Assembly (NCBI GenBank): GCA_028279375.1
Contig: JANQNW010000010.1
Location: 124,001 to 188,000 of the forward strand
DNA: 64,000 bases
DNA from: Phycisphaerales bacterium
Lineage (GTDB): Bacteria > Planctomycetota > Phycisphaerae > Phycisphaerales > UBA1924
Direction: 5' to 3'
The notes under the pieces were generated by a model. It was not told the origin of the DNA. It searched no databases and saw nothing but the letters and a program-made list of their open reading frames with translations. Below, in pieces: positions 14,849-23,419 of the stretch (position 1 is its first letter; each line of letters starts with the position of its first letter). The position numbers and the translations under genes are program-made.

Positions 14849-16213
14849 CTAGAAAGCCACTCCTGCCCGTATTCCGGCCACGAGCGCGTCGTCGATGTCA
14901 GGATCCCCGGAGGGATCCACGATGTACTGCAATTCGGGCTGCACGAAGAGACCGGGCGCCAATTCCAGCCTGTAGTAGCCGTCGATGACGAACTCATCGC
15001 GCGCAAACTCGGCGCCGCTCTCGTCGGACAGGTCCACAAAGCTCAGATACAGCCCCGCGCTGTCCGACTCGCGCGTTCGGAACGTGCCATGCGTCACGAC
15101 GCCTCCCGCGATGTGCTGGCCGAATTCGCTGACCTCCTCATCCGCCCAGCCATACTGCGCGAAGACGTACACACCGCGATCGTCTTCGACGTCGCCGCGC
15201 ACGAACAGTCGCTGCTCAAGCGTGATGAAGAATCCGAAGGGATCGCTCTCTCGCCCGCCGTCGAATGTGTCGAAGGTCCCGGTATGCAACCAGGCGCCGA
15301 TCGAGAGCCGCCCATCCGAAAGCCACTGGTCGGCGGCGTCATGCAGGTGTCCCCAGAAAAACTCGCCTTGCGCGATGTGGAAATAGTCGTCCGACTTGTC
15401 GTCGCTGAAGAACGTCGAAGGTCCGCGGCTGCCCGTGCGCACACCATCCGCCGCCGCAGCGCCATCGAAAAGCCCATACCCGGCCACCAGCGTCACCGCA
15501 TCCGTATCGATCGCATTCCAGAACACGCTCACACTCGTCGCCGGATCCGGATAACTCGGAAACGTGAAGATCGTCGGACTGAATCCGGCCGAAGAGTTCG
15601 CGAACTCGCCCGCGACATCGACGAACGCGAAATCAGAGTTCGCGTCGACCTTCCCCGCCTTGATCAGCAGACTGCCGTCAAGCAGCGCCTGCGAATACCA
15701 GAACTCGTAGATCACATCGAGATGCCGATCGTTCTCGATGTTCGAGTACACCTGGATGTCGCCGGAGTCCTGAGAGCCACCGCGCTCGGGATTCACTGAG
15801 AGGTATTGAATGAATACGGTTCCGCCGCTCAGTCCGGCGGCGAGCCCCAGATCGACCTCCGCGTCGATCGTCAGCAGATTGCGAAAGGAGTCGTCGCGAT
15901 TGACGCCGCCATCCAGCACGCCGCTGTACTCGGCGAGATACTCGCCGCCGAAAAGCAGGCCATGCTCGCGCAATTTTGTGCGAGCGCCCCACCAGTCGCC
16001 GGTCACGCCCTCGAACGCGACGAGCGACTCGCGCCCGCTTGGGGCGTCCGTCGCCACGCGATCGCGCAGCGCCTGGTCGAGCTCAATCTCATCCGTCTCC
16101 GGTTGAGACTCCGGCTCATCTTCAGCCGTGTCGGGCGGCTCTGTCTGCGCAGTGGCGCCCCAGCCTGTCGCCAGGGCCAGCGTCGCGAACAGCATGGAGC
16201 GTCGAAAAGTCAT
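14849..16213 (-). CDS. OprB-type (carbohydrate porin family) outer membrane porin
   Basis: A 454-residue outer membrane protein. A signal peptide (MTFRRSMLFATLALATGWGATAQ) precedes an acidic linker and a beta-barrel of the OprB family, recognised by GVTGDWWGARTKLREHGLLFGGEYLAEYSGV at the start of the barrel and by the terminal Phe (AGIRAGVAF). OprB proteins were first described as sugar porins, but here the gene lies between an MntR-like repressor and a Mn/Fe ABC transporter and is preceded by two operator-like palindromes, so a role as metal-import porin is the better inference. It is probably the first gene of the metal-uptake operon. Confidence 0.88.
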   Translation of the reverse strand: MTFRRSMLFATLALATGWGATAQTEPPDTAEDEPESQPETDEIELDQALRDRVATDAPSGRESLVAFEGVTGDWWGARTKLREHGLLFGGEYLAEYSGVLDGGVNRDDSFRNLLTIDAEVDLGLAAGLSGGTVFIQYLSVNPERGGSQDSGDIQVYSNIENDRHLDVIYEFWYSQALLDGSLLIKAGKVDANSDFAFVDVAGEFANSSAGFSPTIFTFPSYPDPATSVSVFWNAIDTDAVTLVAGYGLFDGAAAADGVRTGSRGPSTFFSDDKSDDYFHIAQGEFFWGHLHDAADQWLSDGRLSIGAWLHTGTFDTFDGGRESDPFGFFITLEQRLFVRGDVEDDRGVYVFAQYGWADEEVSEFGQHIAGGVVTHGTFRTRESDSAGLYLSFVDLSDESGAEFARDEFVIDGYYRLELAPGLFVQPELQYIVDPSGDPDIDDALVAGIRAGVAF

Positions 16214-16222
16214 GGGCCAAGT

Positions 16223-16238
16223 TGTAGCATGTGCTACA
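16223..16238. promoter_or_regulatory. Operator palindrome 1 before porin/metal-uptake operon
   Basis: TGTAGCA-TG-TGCTACA, a perfect 7-2-7 inverted repeat. It belongs to the pattern TGTAG-N6-CTACA found three times around mntR and lies about where the transcript from the predicted promoter would begin, so a bound repressor would block initiation or escape. Confidence 0.75.
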
Positions 16239-16245
16239 TGTAAGA

Positions 16246-16274
16246 AGTGTAGATCGGGCTACAAACACTGTCAA
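16246..16274 (-). promoter_or_regulatory. Sigma-70-like promoter of porin/metal-uptake operon
   Basis: On the minus strand TTGACA (16274-16269) and TACACT (16251-16246) are separated by 17 bases. The -35 is a perfect consensus match. The second palindrome overlaps the -10 and spacer and the first lies just downstream, a classical repressor arrangement. Confidence 0.7.
16248..16263. promoter_or_regulatory. Operator palindrome 2 before porin/metal-uptake operon
   Basis: TGTAG-ATCGGG-CTACA, 16 bp, same half-sites and spacing as the palindrome at 16223; the two start 25 bases apart. It overlaps the predicted -10 element. Confidence 0.72.
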
Positions 16275-16304
16275 GTCATCTGTGGCCGCTTCTCCGCTCC
16301 AGAT

Positions 16305-16748
16305 TCAAGGGATCTTCCCGCCGTCGGCGATCGTTCGGAGGCGGGCCAGCGTCTGGGGGCTCACGTGATGCTCGATGCCCTCGGAGTCGATCGCCGCCTG
16401 GCGCTCCGACACGCCGATCGCCAGCAGGAACCGGTACACCACGTCGTGGCGCTCTTTGCAGTGATTCGCCAGCCGCCGCCCCTTGGCTGTGAGCTCGATG
16501 GGCTTGTAAGGCTCCGTGCTCACGAGATCTTCGCGCTCCAGGCGCTGCACGATGCGGATCACCGTGACATGCGAGACCCCGAATCGCTCGGCCAGATCCC
16601 GCACCCGACACGCGCCACGCTCCTCGATCAACTCCGCCACGGCCTCGACATAGTCCTCAGCCGTCTCCGTGGAATGATCACGCCGCGTGCGCTGATGAGC
16701 AGATGTCGTTGTTCGCGTCGCCAGGGCTGATGCCTCCTGAAGGTCCAC
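16305..16748 (-). CDS. mntR: MntR/DtxR family metal-dependent transcriptional regulator
   Basis: Manganese-responsive repressor most like E. coli Mnt[17 protein letters not shown] (first metal-ligand helix), the winged helix [20 protein letters not shown], then [14 protein letters not shown] and [10 protein letters not shown], which carry the His and Glu-Glu-His ligands. No SH3-like third domain, as in MntR. The frame is open further upstream to 16859, but an operator palindrome at 16754-16769 lies inside that extension, so the start must be downstream of it. I give the GTG at 16748; a CTG at 16724 is attractive because AGGAGG lies eight bases before it. Probably represses itself and the downstream porin/ABC operon when manganese is sufficient. 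Confidence 0.88.
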   Translation of the reverse strand: MDLQEASALATRTTTSAHQRTRRDHSTETAEDYVEAVAELIEERGACRVRDLAERFGVSHVTVIRIVQRLEREDLVSTEPYKPIELTAKGRRLANHCKERHDVVYRFLLAIGVSERQAAIDSEGIEHHVSPQTLARLRTIADGGKIP

Positions 16749-16753
16749 ATCAT

Positions 16754-16769
16754 AGTAGCCTTGTCTACA
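16754..16769. promoter_or_regulatory. Operator palindrome 3 before mntR
   Basis: AGTAG-CCTTGT-CTACA matches the TGTAG-N6-CTACA palindromes at 16223 and 16248 in nine of ten half-site positions. It is placed for autoregulation of mntR and could also touch the divergent SDR gene. Overlapping TACTAT and TATGAT on the minus strand are possible -10 elements. Confidence 0.65.
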
Positions 16770-16862
16770 TTCGGCCGGGAGCCCCCTGCGCCAGGGGCGC
16801 CTACCATCACCGGCGGTGGAGGACGCCGCGTCCAGGAAGATCATCACGTGAGGAGGCAATCC

Positions 16863-17612
16863 ATGAGCACATTCGACATCACCGGCAAGAACGCACTCGT
16901 CAACGGCGCCAATCGCGGCATCGGTCGATCACTCGTCGACACCTTCCTCGAGAATGGCGCGGCAAAGGTGTACGCCGCCGTGCGCACGCTCGCAAGCGCC
17001 GAGCCCCTCGTCGCCGAGCACGGTGACAAGGTCGTGCCCGTGCAGTTCGATCTCGCCAGTGCGGATCAGGTCAAGGCCGCGGCGAAGACCGCCAGCGATG
17101 TCCATCTCGTCGTCAACAACGCTGGCGTCCTCAGCGCGACCGGGATCTTTGACGCCAATCTCTACGACGCGATGAAGCACGAGTACGACATCAACGTCTA
17201 CGGGCTCCTCCGCACAGCCCGCGCCTTCGCGCCTGTGCTCAAGGCCAACGGCGGCGGCGCATTCGTGCAACTCAACTCGGTCGTCTCCCTCAAGGCGTTT
17301 CCCGGATACACGCCGTACTGCAGCTCCAAGGCCGCGGCGTACTCCATTACGCAGGTCCTCCGCGCTGAGCTGACCGAGCAGGGCACCGCCGTCTTCAGCA
17401 TCCATCCCGGTCCGATCGCGACTGATATGGCGGACAACGCCGGGCTCACCGACATCGCCGAGCCGACGTCGCTCGTCGGCGATGCGCTCATGGAAGCATT
17501 CCGAACCGGCTCATTCCATGTCTTCCCCGACACGATGGCGAAGGAGTTCGGCGAAGCCTACGCGAGCTTCGCGGAAGCGGTCGTCGAAGCCGAGATCGAA
17601 GTCGAAGCCTGA
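16863..17612 (+). CDS. Short-chain dehydrogenase/reductase (SDR)
   Basis: A 249-residue classical SDR oxidoreductase. The cofactor motif is NGANRGIG at residues 14-21, NNAG follows in the middle, and the catalytic Ser in NSVVS and Tyr-x3-Lys in YCSSK are all present. Start at 16863 is supported by GAGGAGG six bases upstream. SDRs of this short form reduce or oxidise small alcohols, ketones or sugars with NAD(P)H; the substrate cannot be read from sequence. It stands alone, divergent from mntR across about 110 bases, and the C terminus is acidic (EAEIEVEA). Confidence 0.9.
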   Translation: MSTFDITGKNALVNGANRGIGRSLVDTFLENGAAKVYAAVRTLASAEPLVAEHGDKVVPVQFDLASADQVKAAAKTASDVHLVVNNAGVLSATGIFDANLYDAMKHEYDINVYGLLRTARAFAPVLKANGGGAFVQLNSVVSLKAFPGYTPYCSSKAAAYSITQVLRAELTEQGTAVFSIHPGPIATDMADNAGLTDIAEPTSLVGDALMEAFRTGSFHVFPDTMAKEFGEAYASFAEAVVEAEIEVEA

Positions 17613-17717
17613 TCGAGTCGGGCGCACGCGCCGGGCGCTCTGCTGCTGGACATTGTGAACGCGCATCACCTGCAATATCATGGCTCTTCTACATGAGCTT
17701 TCGCAGGAGCTGTGCCT

Positions 17718-18521
17718 ATGAGCAACAAGGGCGAGAAGAAGAACAAGCTGTCGCGCAAGGAGTATGAGAAGGAGCTTGAGAAGCTCCAGATTGAGCTCTG
17801 CCGTCTCCAGCGATGGACGAAGGAGACGGGCTTTCGCGCGGTAATCATCTTCGAAGGGCGCGATGCGGCCGGCAAGGGCGGCGTCATCAAGCGCATCACG
17901 GAGCGCGTCAGCCCACGCGTCTTCCGAACCGTGGCGCTTCCTCCGCCATCGGATCGTGAGAAGACGCAGATCTACCTGCAGAGATACATCGCGCACCTGC
18001 CTGCCGCGGGCGAGATCATGCTCTTCGACCGGAGTTGGTACAACCGGGCTGGCGTCGAGCGCGTGATGGGATTCTGCTCCGACGAGGATGTGCGAAGATT
18101 CCTGATGAATGTCTCGCGATTCGAGCATCAGCTCGTCGATGACGGCATATTCCTGCTCAAGTACTTCTTTGACGTCAGTCAGGAAGTGCAGGAGCAGCGC
18201 TTTGTCGCCCGTGCGACGGATCCCCTGAAGCACTGGAAGCTCAGCCCCATGGACGTGAAGTCCTGGCAGCACTGGTGGGATTACACAGCCGCCTATTGCG
18301 ACATGATCGAGCACTCTGACAGTGACTGGGCGCCCTGGTACTGCGTCCCGGCGAATGACAAGCGCCGTGCCCGCCTCAACTGCATCGCGCATCTGCTGTC
18401 GAAGATCCCGTACGAGCACATTCCATTCGAGCCGCCGGATCCCGGCAAGCGCAAGAAGCGCGGCGTCGGCGTCCCGGACGAAGTGCCCTTCCGGCACGTG
18501 ATCCCCGCTGTGTACAAGTAG
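17718..18521 (+). CDS. ppk2: Polyphosphate kinase 2 (PPK2 class I)
   Basis: A 267-residue PPK2 enzyme that transfers phosphate between polyphosphate and nucleoside diphosphates. Walker A is FEGRDAAGKGG, the lid and Walker B region is FDRSWYNRAGVERVMGFC, and the conserved SPMDVKSWQHWWDYTAAYCDM follows. Class I features (DAAGKGG with single domain) suggest ADP or GDP phosphorylation from polyphosphate. The ATG at 17718 has AGGAG eight bases upstream and is preferred over a GTG six bases earlier. Followed after 33 bases by a phosphate transporter gene, consistent with a phosphate storage and uptake pair. Confidence 0.93.
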   Translation: MSNKGEKKNKLSRKEYEKELEKLQIELCRLQRWTKETGFRAVIIFEGRDAAGKGGVIKRITERVSPRVFRTVALPPPSDREKTQIYLQRYIAHLPAAGEIMLFDRSWYNRAGVERVMGFCSDEDVRRFLMNVSRFEHQLVDDGIFLLKYFFDVSQEVQEQRFVARATDPLKHWKLSPMDVKSWQHWWDYTAAYCDMIEHSDSDWAPWYCVPANDKRRARLNCIAHLLSKIPYEHIPFEPPDPGKRKKRGVGVPDEVPFRHVIPAVYK

Positions 18522-18554
18522 CTCGTCGGCACTGATCATCGCCAGGAGCGCGCG

Positions 18555-20294
18555 ATGGACGAGATTGCGATCGGACAACTCATCATGGGCCTCTTCGGAG
18601 GCCTGGCGATATTCCTGTTCGGCATGGAGCAGATGACCGACGCGCTCAAGTCGGTCGCCGGCGCCGGCATGAGCCGAATTCTCGGCAAGCTCACGAGCAA
18701 CAGGTTCACCGCCGCGATCACCGGCGCGTTCGTCACGGCCGTCATTCAGTCGTCGTCTGTCACAACGGTGCTCGTCGTCGGGTTCATTTCCGCCGGGCTC
18801 ATGTCCCTGCAGCAGTCGGTCGGCGTCATCATGGGCGCCAACGTCGGCACGACGATCACGGCTCAGATCATCGCATTCAAGGTGACCGAATACGCGCTCG
18901 CGCTCGTGGCGATCGGGTTCGCCTGCACCTTCTTCACGAAGCGCCAGCGCTGGAAGCTGTACGGCGCCATGATCATGGGTCTCGGCATGATCTTCCTCGG
19001 CATGGGCCTCATGAGTGAGGCGACCAAGCCCCTTCGAACATTCGAGCCCTTCATCGAACTCATGCAGCGCATGGACCGCGCCTACCTTGCGATCCTCGTG
19101 TCGGCGGGATTCACGGCGCTCGTGCAAAGCTCGTCGGCGACGACCGGCATCGTCATCGTGCTGGCGTCACAGGGATTCATTTCGCTCGAGGCAGGGATCG
19201 CGCTCGCATTCGGAGCGAACATCGGAACATGCGTGACGGCCGTGCTCGCGGCCCTTGGAAAGCCGCGCGAAGCCGCCCAGGCGGCAGGGGTGCATCTCTT
19301 CTTCAATATCCTCGGCGTTCTGATCTGGCTGCCATTCATCGGCGCTCTCGCAATGGTCGTCACGCGCATCTCGCCATCGAGTCCCGACCTGGAGGGCGCC
19401 GCGCGGCTTGCTGCGGAAACCCCGCGCCAGATCGCCAACGCGCACACGCTCTTCAATATCGCAAACACGATTCTCTTCATCTGGTTCACGAAGCCCATCG
19501 CGCTCCTCGTGACGAAAGTCCTTCCAGTGAAGTCGGTTCCGATCCCTCGGGAAGCCAGGCCGAAGTACATTCAGGACGCCTTCCTCGAGACGCCCGGCAT
19601 CGCGCTGGACAAACTCCGCCTGGAGATCATCCGACTCGGGGAGCACGTCTCCGAGGTCGGGATCGAGATCGGCCATGCCACCGCTTCGGGAACCGCTGAA
19701 GATTTCGAGCGGGGAGTGTACAAGGAGCGCAACAACCAGAAGCTGTTCGAGGCGATCACGGAGTACATCCGGCGTCTGTCAACCATGTCGCTCTCGCGCA
19801 GCGAGTCGCGTCGTGTTGCGGCGCTCACAGCGATCGCCGCACACATTCAGAATGTCGGTGAAACAAATGCGGTCAATCTCGTTGCGATCGGACGAGAACG
19901 CCTGCAGTCTGGCGCTGCATTCGGCGACGAGACCGTGACGCGTATGAATGAGCTCGTGCGACGCATGCGCGATGCGTTCGACTTGGCGATTGACTCACTG
20001 GAGAGGCCGGCCCTGGCCCACGAGGTCATCGCAATGAAGTCCGAGATCCAGCAGCTAGCCGCCGGCATCACGGAGCATCTCGCCGCGCGCCTCATTGCGG
20101 ATGATCCGAACCGTGCGCTGCTCTTCCGCCTCGAATCCCAGGCCGTGGAGATCATCCAGCGCGAGTACTATTTTGCGAAGAAGATCGCCAAGACTGTCGT
20201 CACCGAAATCGAGGCCTCATTCGAGGACCCCGCGATCATCAACGAACTTGAGGACCTGCAGGCGGACATGAAATCGGACGCGCTGTCGTCGTGA
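18555..20294 (+). CDS. Na+/phosphate cotransporter family protein with PhoU-like domain
   Basis: A 579-residue membrane protein of the Na/Pi cotransporter (NptA/YjbB) family. The two inverted repeats each carry the diagnostic QSSS motif: AVIQSSSVTTVLVVGF near residue 60 and LVQSSSATTGIVIVL near residue 192. About nine membrane helices end near residue 325; the remaining 250 residues are alpha-helical and PhoU-like (KLRLEIIRLGEHVSEVGIEI and later MRDAFDLAIDSLE). It would move phosphate across the inner membrane with sodium, import or efflux. The gene follows ppk2 closely and both probably form one transcript. Confidence 0.92.
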   Translation: MDEIAIGQLIMGLFGGLAIFLFGMEQMTDALKSVAGAGMSRILGKLTSNRFTAAITGAFVTAVIQSSSVTTVLVVGFISAGLMSLQQSVGVIMGANVGTTITAQIIAFKVTEYALALVAIGFACTFFTKRQRWKLYGAMIMGLGMIFLGMGLMSEATKPLRTFEPFIELMQRMDRAYLAILVSAGFTALVQSSSATTGIVIVLASQGFISLEAGIALAFGANIGTCVTAVLAALGKPREAAQAAGVHLFFNILGVLIWLPFIGALAMVVTRISPSSPDLEGAARLAAETPRQIANAHTLFNIANTILFIWFTKPIALLVTKVLPVKSVPIPREARPKYIQDAFLETPGIALDKLRLEIIRLGEHVSEVGIEIGHATASGTAEDFERGVYKERNNQKLFEAITEYIRRLSTMSLSRSESRRVAALTAIAAHIQNVGETNAVNLVAIGRERLQSGAAFGDETVTRMNELVRRMRDAFDLAIDSLERPALAHEVIAMKSEIQQLAAGITEHLAARLIADDPNRALLFRLESQAVEIIQREYYFAKKIAKTVVTEIEASFEDPAIINELEDLQADMKSDALSS

Positions 20295-20482
20295 AGGCAT
20301 GGAGCCCGCAGCGCTTGCGATAATTCTCAGAATGGAGGATCGCCCTGAAGAATCGGTCCTTGGGGAATACGGCACGTCCTCGGGCGGTTTTCCGGAGCAT
20401 GGCGCAGTCCTCGCGAGCATCCTGCCGGGTCGCAAATGCTCAACCGGCGAATCCAGGTGTCAAATGACGGCGAATACGTGGC

Positions 20483-20725
20483 ATGAACGGTCCACTCACC
20501 ATTCCGCCGGAAAGGCTCATGGAGTCGGTCGACGCAGTCTGTCTCGTCTTCGCCGAAGAAAACGGGAACGCACTCAAGGCCATGCCTTCCAGCATGCTTG
20601 GGCAGCCCGATCAACCGGAAGCCCTCCTCGACTTCACGCGATTCGAGATCGAAGAAGCAGAGCGCTTTCTGATTCGCTGCGGCCTGATCAGGAAGATCCC
20701 GGACGATCGGCCCTCCGCACACTGA
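20483..20725 (+). CDS. Small hypothetical protein
   Basis: An 80-residue protein not recognised. The sequence is soluble and acidic in the middle (DFTRFEIEEAERFLIRCGL), with an amphipathic C-terminal helix. Codon third positions are mostly G or C, as in real genes of this window, and it fills most of an otherwise empty 520-base gap between the phosphate transporter and the next gene in the same direction. There is no convincing ribosome binding site. It could be a false call. Confidence 0.5.
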   Translation: MNGPLTIPPERLMESVDAVCLVFAEENGNALKAMPSSMLGQPDQPEALLDFTRFEIEEAERFLIRCGLIRKIPDDRPSAH

Positions 20726-20816
20726 CGCAACCCGTCAACGCGGCATCGCGGATCCATGGAGCTCTGCTCTGTGCCATGGACCGTGACGACGCGGCGGATG
20801 GACAAGGGCGCTCCGG

Positions 20817-21398
20817 ATGCGCCTGAAGGTCCTGCTCGATGAAGTCCGCGCTTGCACCATCTGCGCTCCGGATCTCCCGAACGATCCGAACCCGCTGGTG
20901 CAGGGATCGGCCCGATCGCGACTGCTGATCATCGGTCAGGCGCCCGGCGCCGCGGCCGACAAGACCGGTGTGCCGTGGGACGATCGAAGCGGAGATCGCC
21001 TGCGAGACTGGCTCGGGCTTTCACCGGATGCCTTCTACGATGAGCAGCGTGTGGCTCTGATGCCCATGGGCTTCTGCTTCCCAGGGAAAGGCAGGTCGGG
21101 TGATCTGGCGCCGCGTCCCGAATGCGCTCCACAATGGCACCAATCGCTGCTCAATGAGTTCACCGGCGTGCGATTCACCATCTTCGTCGGACAGTACGCG
21201 TTCAAACGCTATCTCGCGGACCAATACACGTCGCTCACGAGCGCGACCCAGGCTCACAGTGACCTGTTGCCCAAGCGAATTGCGCTCCCACATCCGTCGC
21301 CTCGCAACAACATCTGGCTTCGACGCAACCCGTGGTTCGAGGAGGAGTGCCTCCCCGCGCTTCAGAAGCGCGTTCGCAGCGCCCTGCGAGCGAAGTAG
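20817..21398 (+). CDS. Uracil-DNA glycosylase family protein
   Basis: A 193-residue protein of the uracil-DNA glycosylase superfamily, of the branch of small uncharacterised bacterial members. Motif 1 is IIGQAPGAAADKTGVPWDDRSGDRLRDWL (GQAPG is the family A site), and motif 2 is ALPHPSPRNNIW near residue 160. The N-terminal CTICAPDLP contains two cysteines but not the full four-Cys iron-sulfur set of family 4 enzymes. Expected to be a base-excision or related activity on DNA, but members of this branch have not all been shown to excise uracil. Start at 20817 fits the family beginning. Confidence 0.8.
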   Translation: MRLKVLLDEVRACTICAPDLPNDPNPLVQGSARSRLLIIGQAPGAAADKTGVPWDDRSGDRLRDWLGLSPDAFYDEQRVALMPMGFCFPGKGRSGDLAPRPECAPQWHQSLLNEFTGVRFTIFVGQYAFKRYLADQYTSLTSATQAHSDLLPKRIALPHPSPRNNIWLRRNPWFEEECLPALQKRVRSALRAK

Positions 21399-21504
21399 GC
21401 GCACGAACACGCCGGTCGGGCTGACGCCGGAGATCGCATCGTGGCGACCTGTTTCCCGGCGGCGCCCGGACCGGCGCAGTCAATGACTCGGATCTCGTGC
21501 GACT

Positions 21505-22524
21505 TCAGCGCCGCGAAGTCGAGCCTCGAGCGACATTGCGATCAAGAAACTCCAGGATCAGCTCGCCGATGAGAGCGCCATCCTCCTCCAGGACGAAGTG
21601 ACCGGTGTCGATCAGATGCAGCTCCGCGTTCGGAAGATCACGCAGATAAGGATGGGCGCCCTCGGCCGGGAAGATCGGATCATTCGCGCCCCACGTGATC
21701 AGCGTCGGGGGCTGATGCTCCCGGAAGTACGCCTGCCACGAGGGGTACAGTGGGGGGTTCGTGCCGTAATCGAGGAAGAGCTTGAGCTGAATCTCCTGGT
21801 TGCCCGGTCGATCCAGCAGCGGCTGCACGACCAGCCAGTTGTCCGGACTGATCGCCTCGACATTCCGCACACCGTGGGTGTACTGCCATTTCGTGGCGTC
21901 GAGCGTCAGGAGACCGCGAAGCGCGTCTCCGTTCTCTTTACTGGGATCCGCCCAATAGGCGCGGATCGGATCCCAGAACTCTCGCAGGCCCTCTTCGTAG
22001 GCGTTGCCGTTCTGGACGATCAGCGCCTCCACGCGCTCGGGATGCGCCGTGGCGATGCGATAACCGACCGGAGCGCCGTAGTCCATGACGTAGAGTGAGT
22101 ACCGGTCGATCCCCTTTCGCTCGAGCAGCGTGTCGACGATTTCGGCGATGTTGTCGAAGGTGTAGTCCCAGGAATCGACGCTCGGCGCCGAGCTCAATCC
22201 GTACCCCGGATAATCAGGCGCGATCACGTGATATCGATCCGCGAGCTGGGGGATGAGATCCCGGAACATGTGCGAGGATGTCGGGAAACCATGCAGCAGC
22301 ACGATGCTGGGGGCGTCCTTCGGTCCGGCCTCGCGATAGAAGATGTCGAGCCCGTCGATCTTCTCCGTCCGGTAGCGAATCGCGCTTGTCCGCTCCTGCT
22401 CGGCGGAGGGCGTCTGAACGAGGCGCTCGGCCGCGACGCTCCTGGCGTTGACCTCACTCCAGGCGGACTCGATGGAGGCGAGGATGCTCAGTCCCGCGAT
22501 GGCGATCTTCATTGACTGGTTCAT
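21505..22524 (-). CDS. Exported alpha/beta hydrolase, haloalkane dehalogenase/epoxide hydrolase-like
   Basis: A 339-residue protein with an N-terminal signal sequence ([19 protein letters not shown]). The alpha/beta hydrolase fold shows HGFPTSS (oxyanion region), the nucleophile elbow VMDYGAPVG with Asp148, the acid in [11 protein letters not shown] and the catalytic His in TGHFVLEE. An Asp nucleophile points to the epoxide hydrolase/haloalkane dehalogenase group rather than to esterases. GGAG lies eight bases before the ATG. The gene is divergent from a TetR regulator and has a near-palindrome upstream, so it is probably controlled by it. Substrate unknown; export to the periplasm is unusual for this group. 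Confidence 0.88.
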   Translation of the reverse strand: MNQSMKIAIAGLSILASIESAWSEVNARSVAAERLVQTPSAEQERTSAIRYRTEKIDGLDIFYREAGPKDAPSIVLLHGFPTSSHMFRDLIPQLADRYHVIAPDYPGYGLSSAPSVDSWDYTFDNIAEIVDTLLERKGIDRYSLYVMDYGAPVGYRIATAHPERVEALIVQNGNAYEEGLREFWDPIRAYWADPSKENGDALRGLLTLDATKWQYTHGVRNVEAISPDNWLVVQPLLDRPGNQEIQLKLFLDYGTNPPLYPSWQAYFREHQPPTLITWGANDPIFPAEGAHPYLRDLPNAELHLIDTGHFVLEEDGALIGELILEFLDRNVARGSTSRR

Positions 22525-22596
22525 TGACTGTCTCCTGCGTTGAAGGCTTCTGATTCGCGAGGCCTGCTTCCGCTCGGTGGCCTCGCCATGAGTACA

Positions 22597-22616
22597 TACT
22601 GACTGATCAGTAAGTA
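22597..22616. promoter_or_regulatory. TetR-type operator candidate before hydrolase gene
   Basis: TACTG-ACTGATCAGT-AAGTA... reads as a 20-bp palindrome with nine of ten pairs matched, centred on TGATCA. It lies about 75 bases upstream of the hydrolase start and resembles the palindrome at 22725. Confidence 0.6.
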
Positions 22617-22724
22617 TATTTCAACCCTGAATCACGGATTCTGGCCTCGCGCGGGGCCTCGTCGTCGTAAGTCCAATAATGACAGTGCTTTGGGTGAATC
22701 AGTTTTCTTTCGAGAACGACCTTG

Positions 22725-22750
22725 GCATATTGACCGACCAGTCAATATGC
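22725..22750. promoter_or_regulatory. 26-bp perfect palindrome before TetR regulator gene
   Basis: GCATATTGAC and GTCAATATGC are perfectly inverted around a 6-base centre (CGACCA). The ATG at 22747 lies inside it, which argues that translation starts further down at 22783 and that this is the regulator's own operator. Confidence 0.75.
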
Positions 22751-22782
22751 TTCTGGACACGCCCTCGCAGCCGGAGACCGCT

Positions 22783-23376
22783 ATGCCGCCCAGCAAACGA
22801 GACGAGCTCATCGACGCCGCCATGCGCGTCTTTCATCGCAACGGCTTCCACTCCAGCGGCCTCGACCTGATCCTTCAGGAAGGGGGGGTCAGCCGGATGA
22901 CGCTCTACAACCACTTCAAGTCCAAGGACGATCTGATCGTCGCCGCGCTCGAGCGCCGAGACGAGATCTTCGCCGCGCAGATGATGGAGTTCGTGGAGAA
23001 GGTCGGCGCCGACCCCCGCGAACGCATCCTCGCGGTCTTCGACTTCCACGAGTCATGGTTCAATCAAGACGACTACTGCGGCTGCATGTTCATCAATGCG
23101 TCGTCGGAGTTCGCCGATCCCGCAAGCGGAGCACGCAAGGTCGCAGCGCGCACCAAGCGCGCTCTGATCACATATCTCGCCGGTCTCTGTCGTGACGCCG
23201 GGATTGACAACCCCGAGCAGGTCGCTGAACAGCTGAACCTGCTGCTGGAAGGCGCCATCGTGACGGCGAAGATCCTCGGCCAGTCCGATGAAGATCCAGA
23301 CGACACCTCTGCGATCGCGCGACTCGCGCGGTCAACGGCCGAGGGGATCCTGGGCGCCGCAGCGCCCGTTCATTAA
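22783..23376 (+). CDS. TetR/AcrR family transcriptional regulator
   Basis: A 197-residue repressor. The N-terminal helix-turn-helix is typical: RDELIDAAMRVFHRNGFHSSGLDLIL, then GVSRMTLYNHFKSKDDL. The C-terminal ligand-binding domain includes CGCMFINASSEFADP, a pattern common in regulators of this subfamily. The start at 22783 has GGAG eight bases upstream; earlier in-frame starts lie within or before the operator palindrome. It probably represses itself and the divergent exported hydrolase in response to an unknown small ligand. Confidence 0.92.
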   Translation: MPPSKRDELIDAAMRVFHRNGFHSSGLDLILQEGGVSRMTLYNHFKSKDDLIVAALERRDEIFAAQMMEFVEKVGADPRERILAVFDFHESWFNQDDYCGCMFINASSEFADPASGARKVAARTKRALITYLAGLCRDAGIDNPEQVAEQLNLLLEGAIVTAKILGQSDEDPDDTSAIARLARSTAEGILGAAAPVH

Positions 23377-23419
23377 GAGAGGCTGCTGAAGCATCGGCGA
23401 GCGCCGACGCTCCATGCGA

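Noticed and set aside
17511..19127. 538-codon open frame on the minus strand
   Set aside because: Antisense to ppk2 and the Na/Pi transporter, both clearly conserved; His/Glu/Asp-rich shadow.
23394..23407. TCGGCG/CGCCGA inverted repeat between tetR and the haloperoxidase-like gene
   Set aside because: Loop of only two bases and no T-run; too weak to call a terminator.
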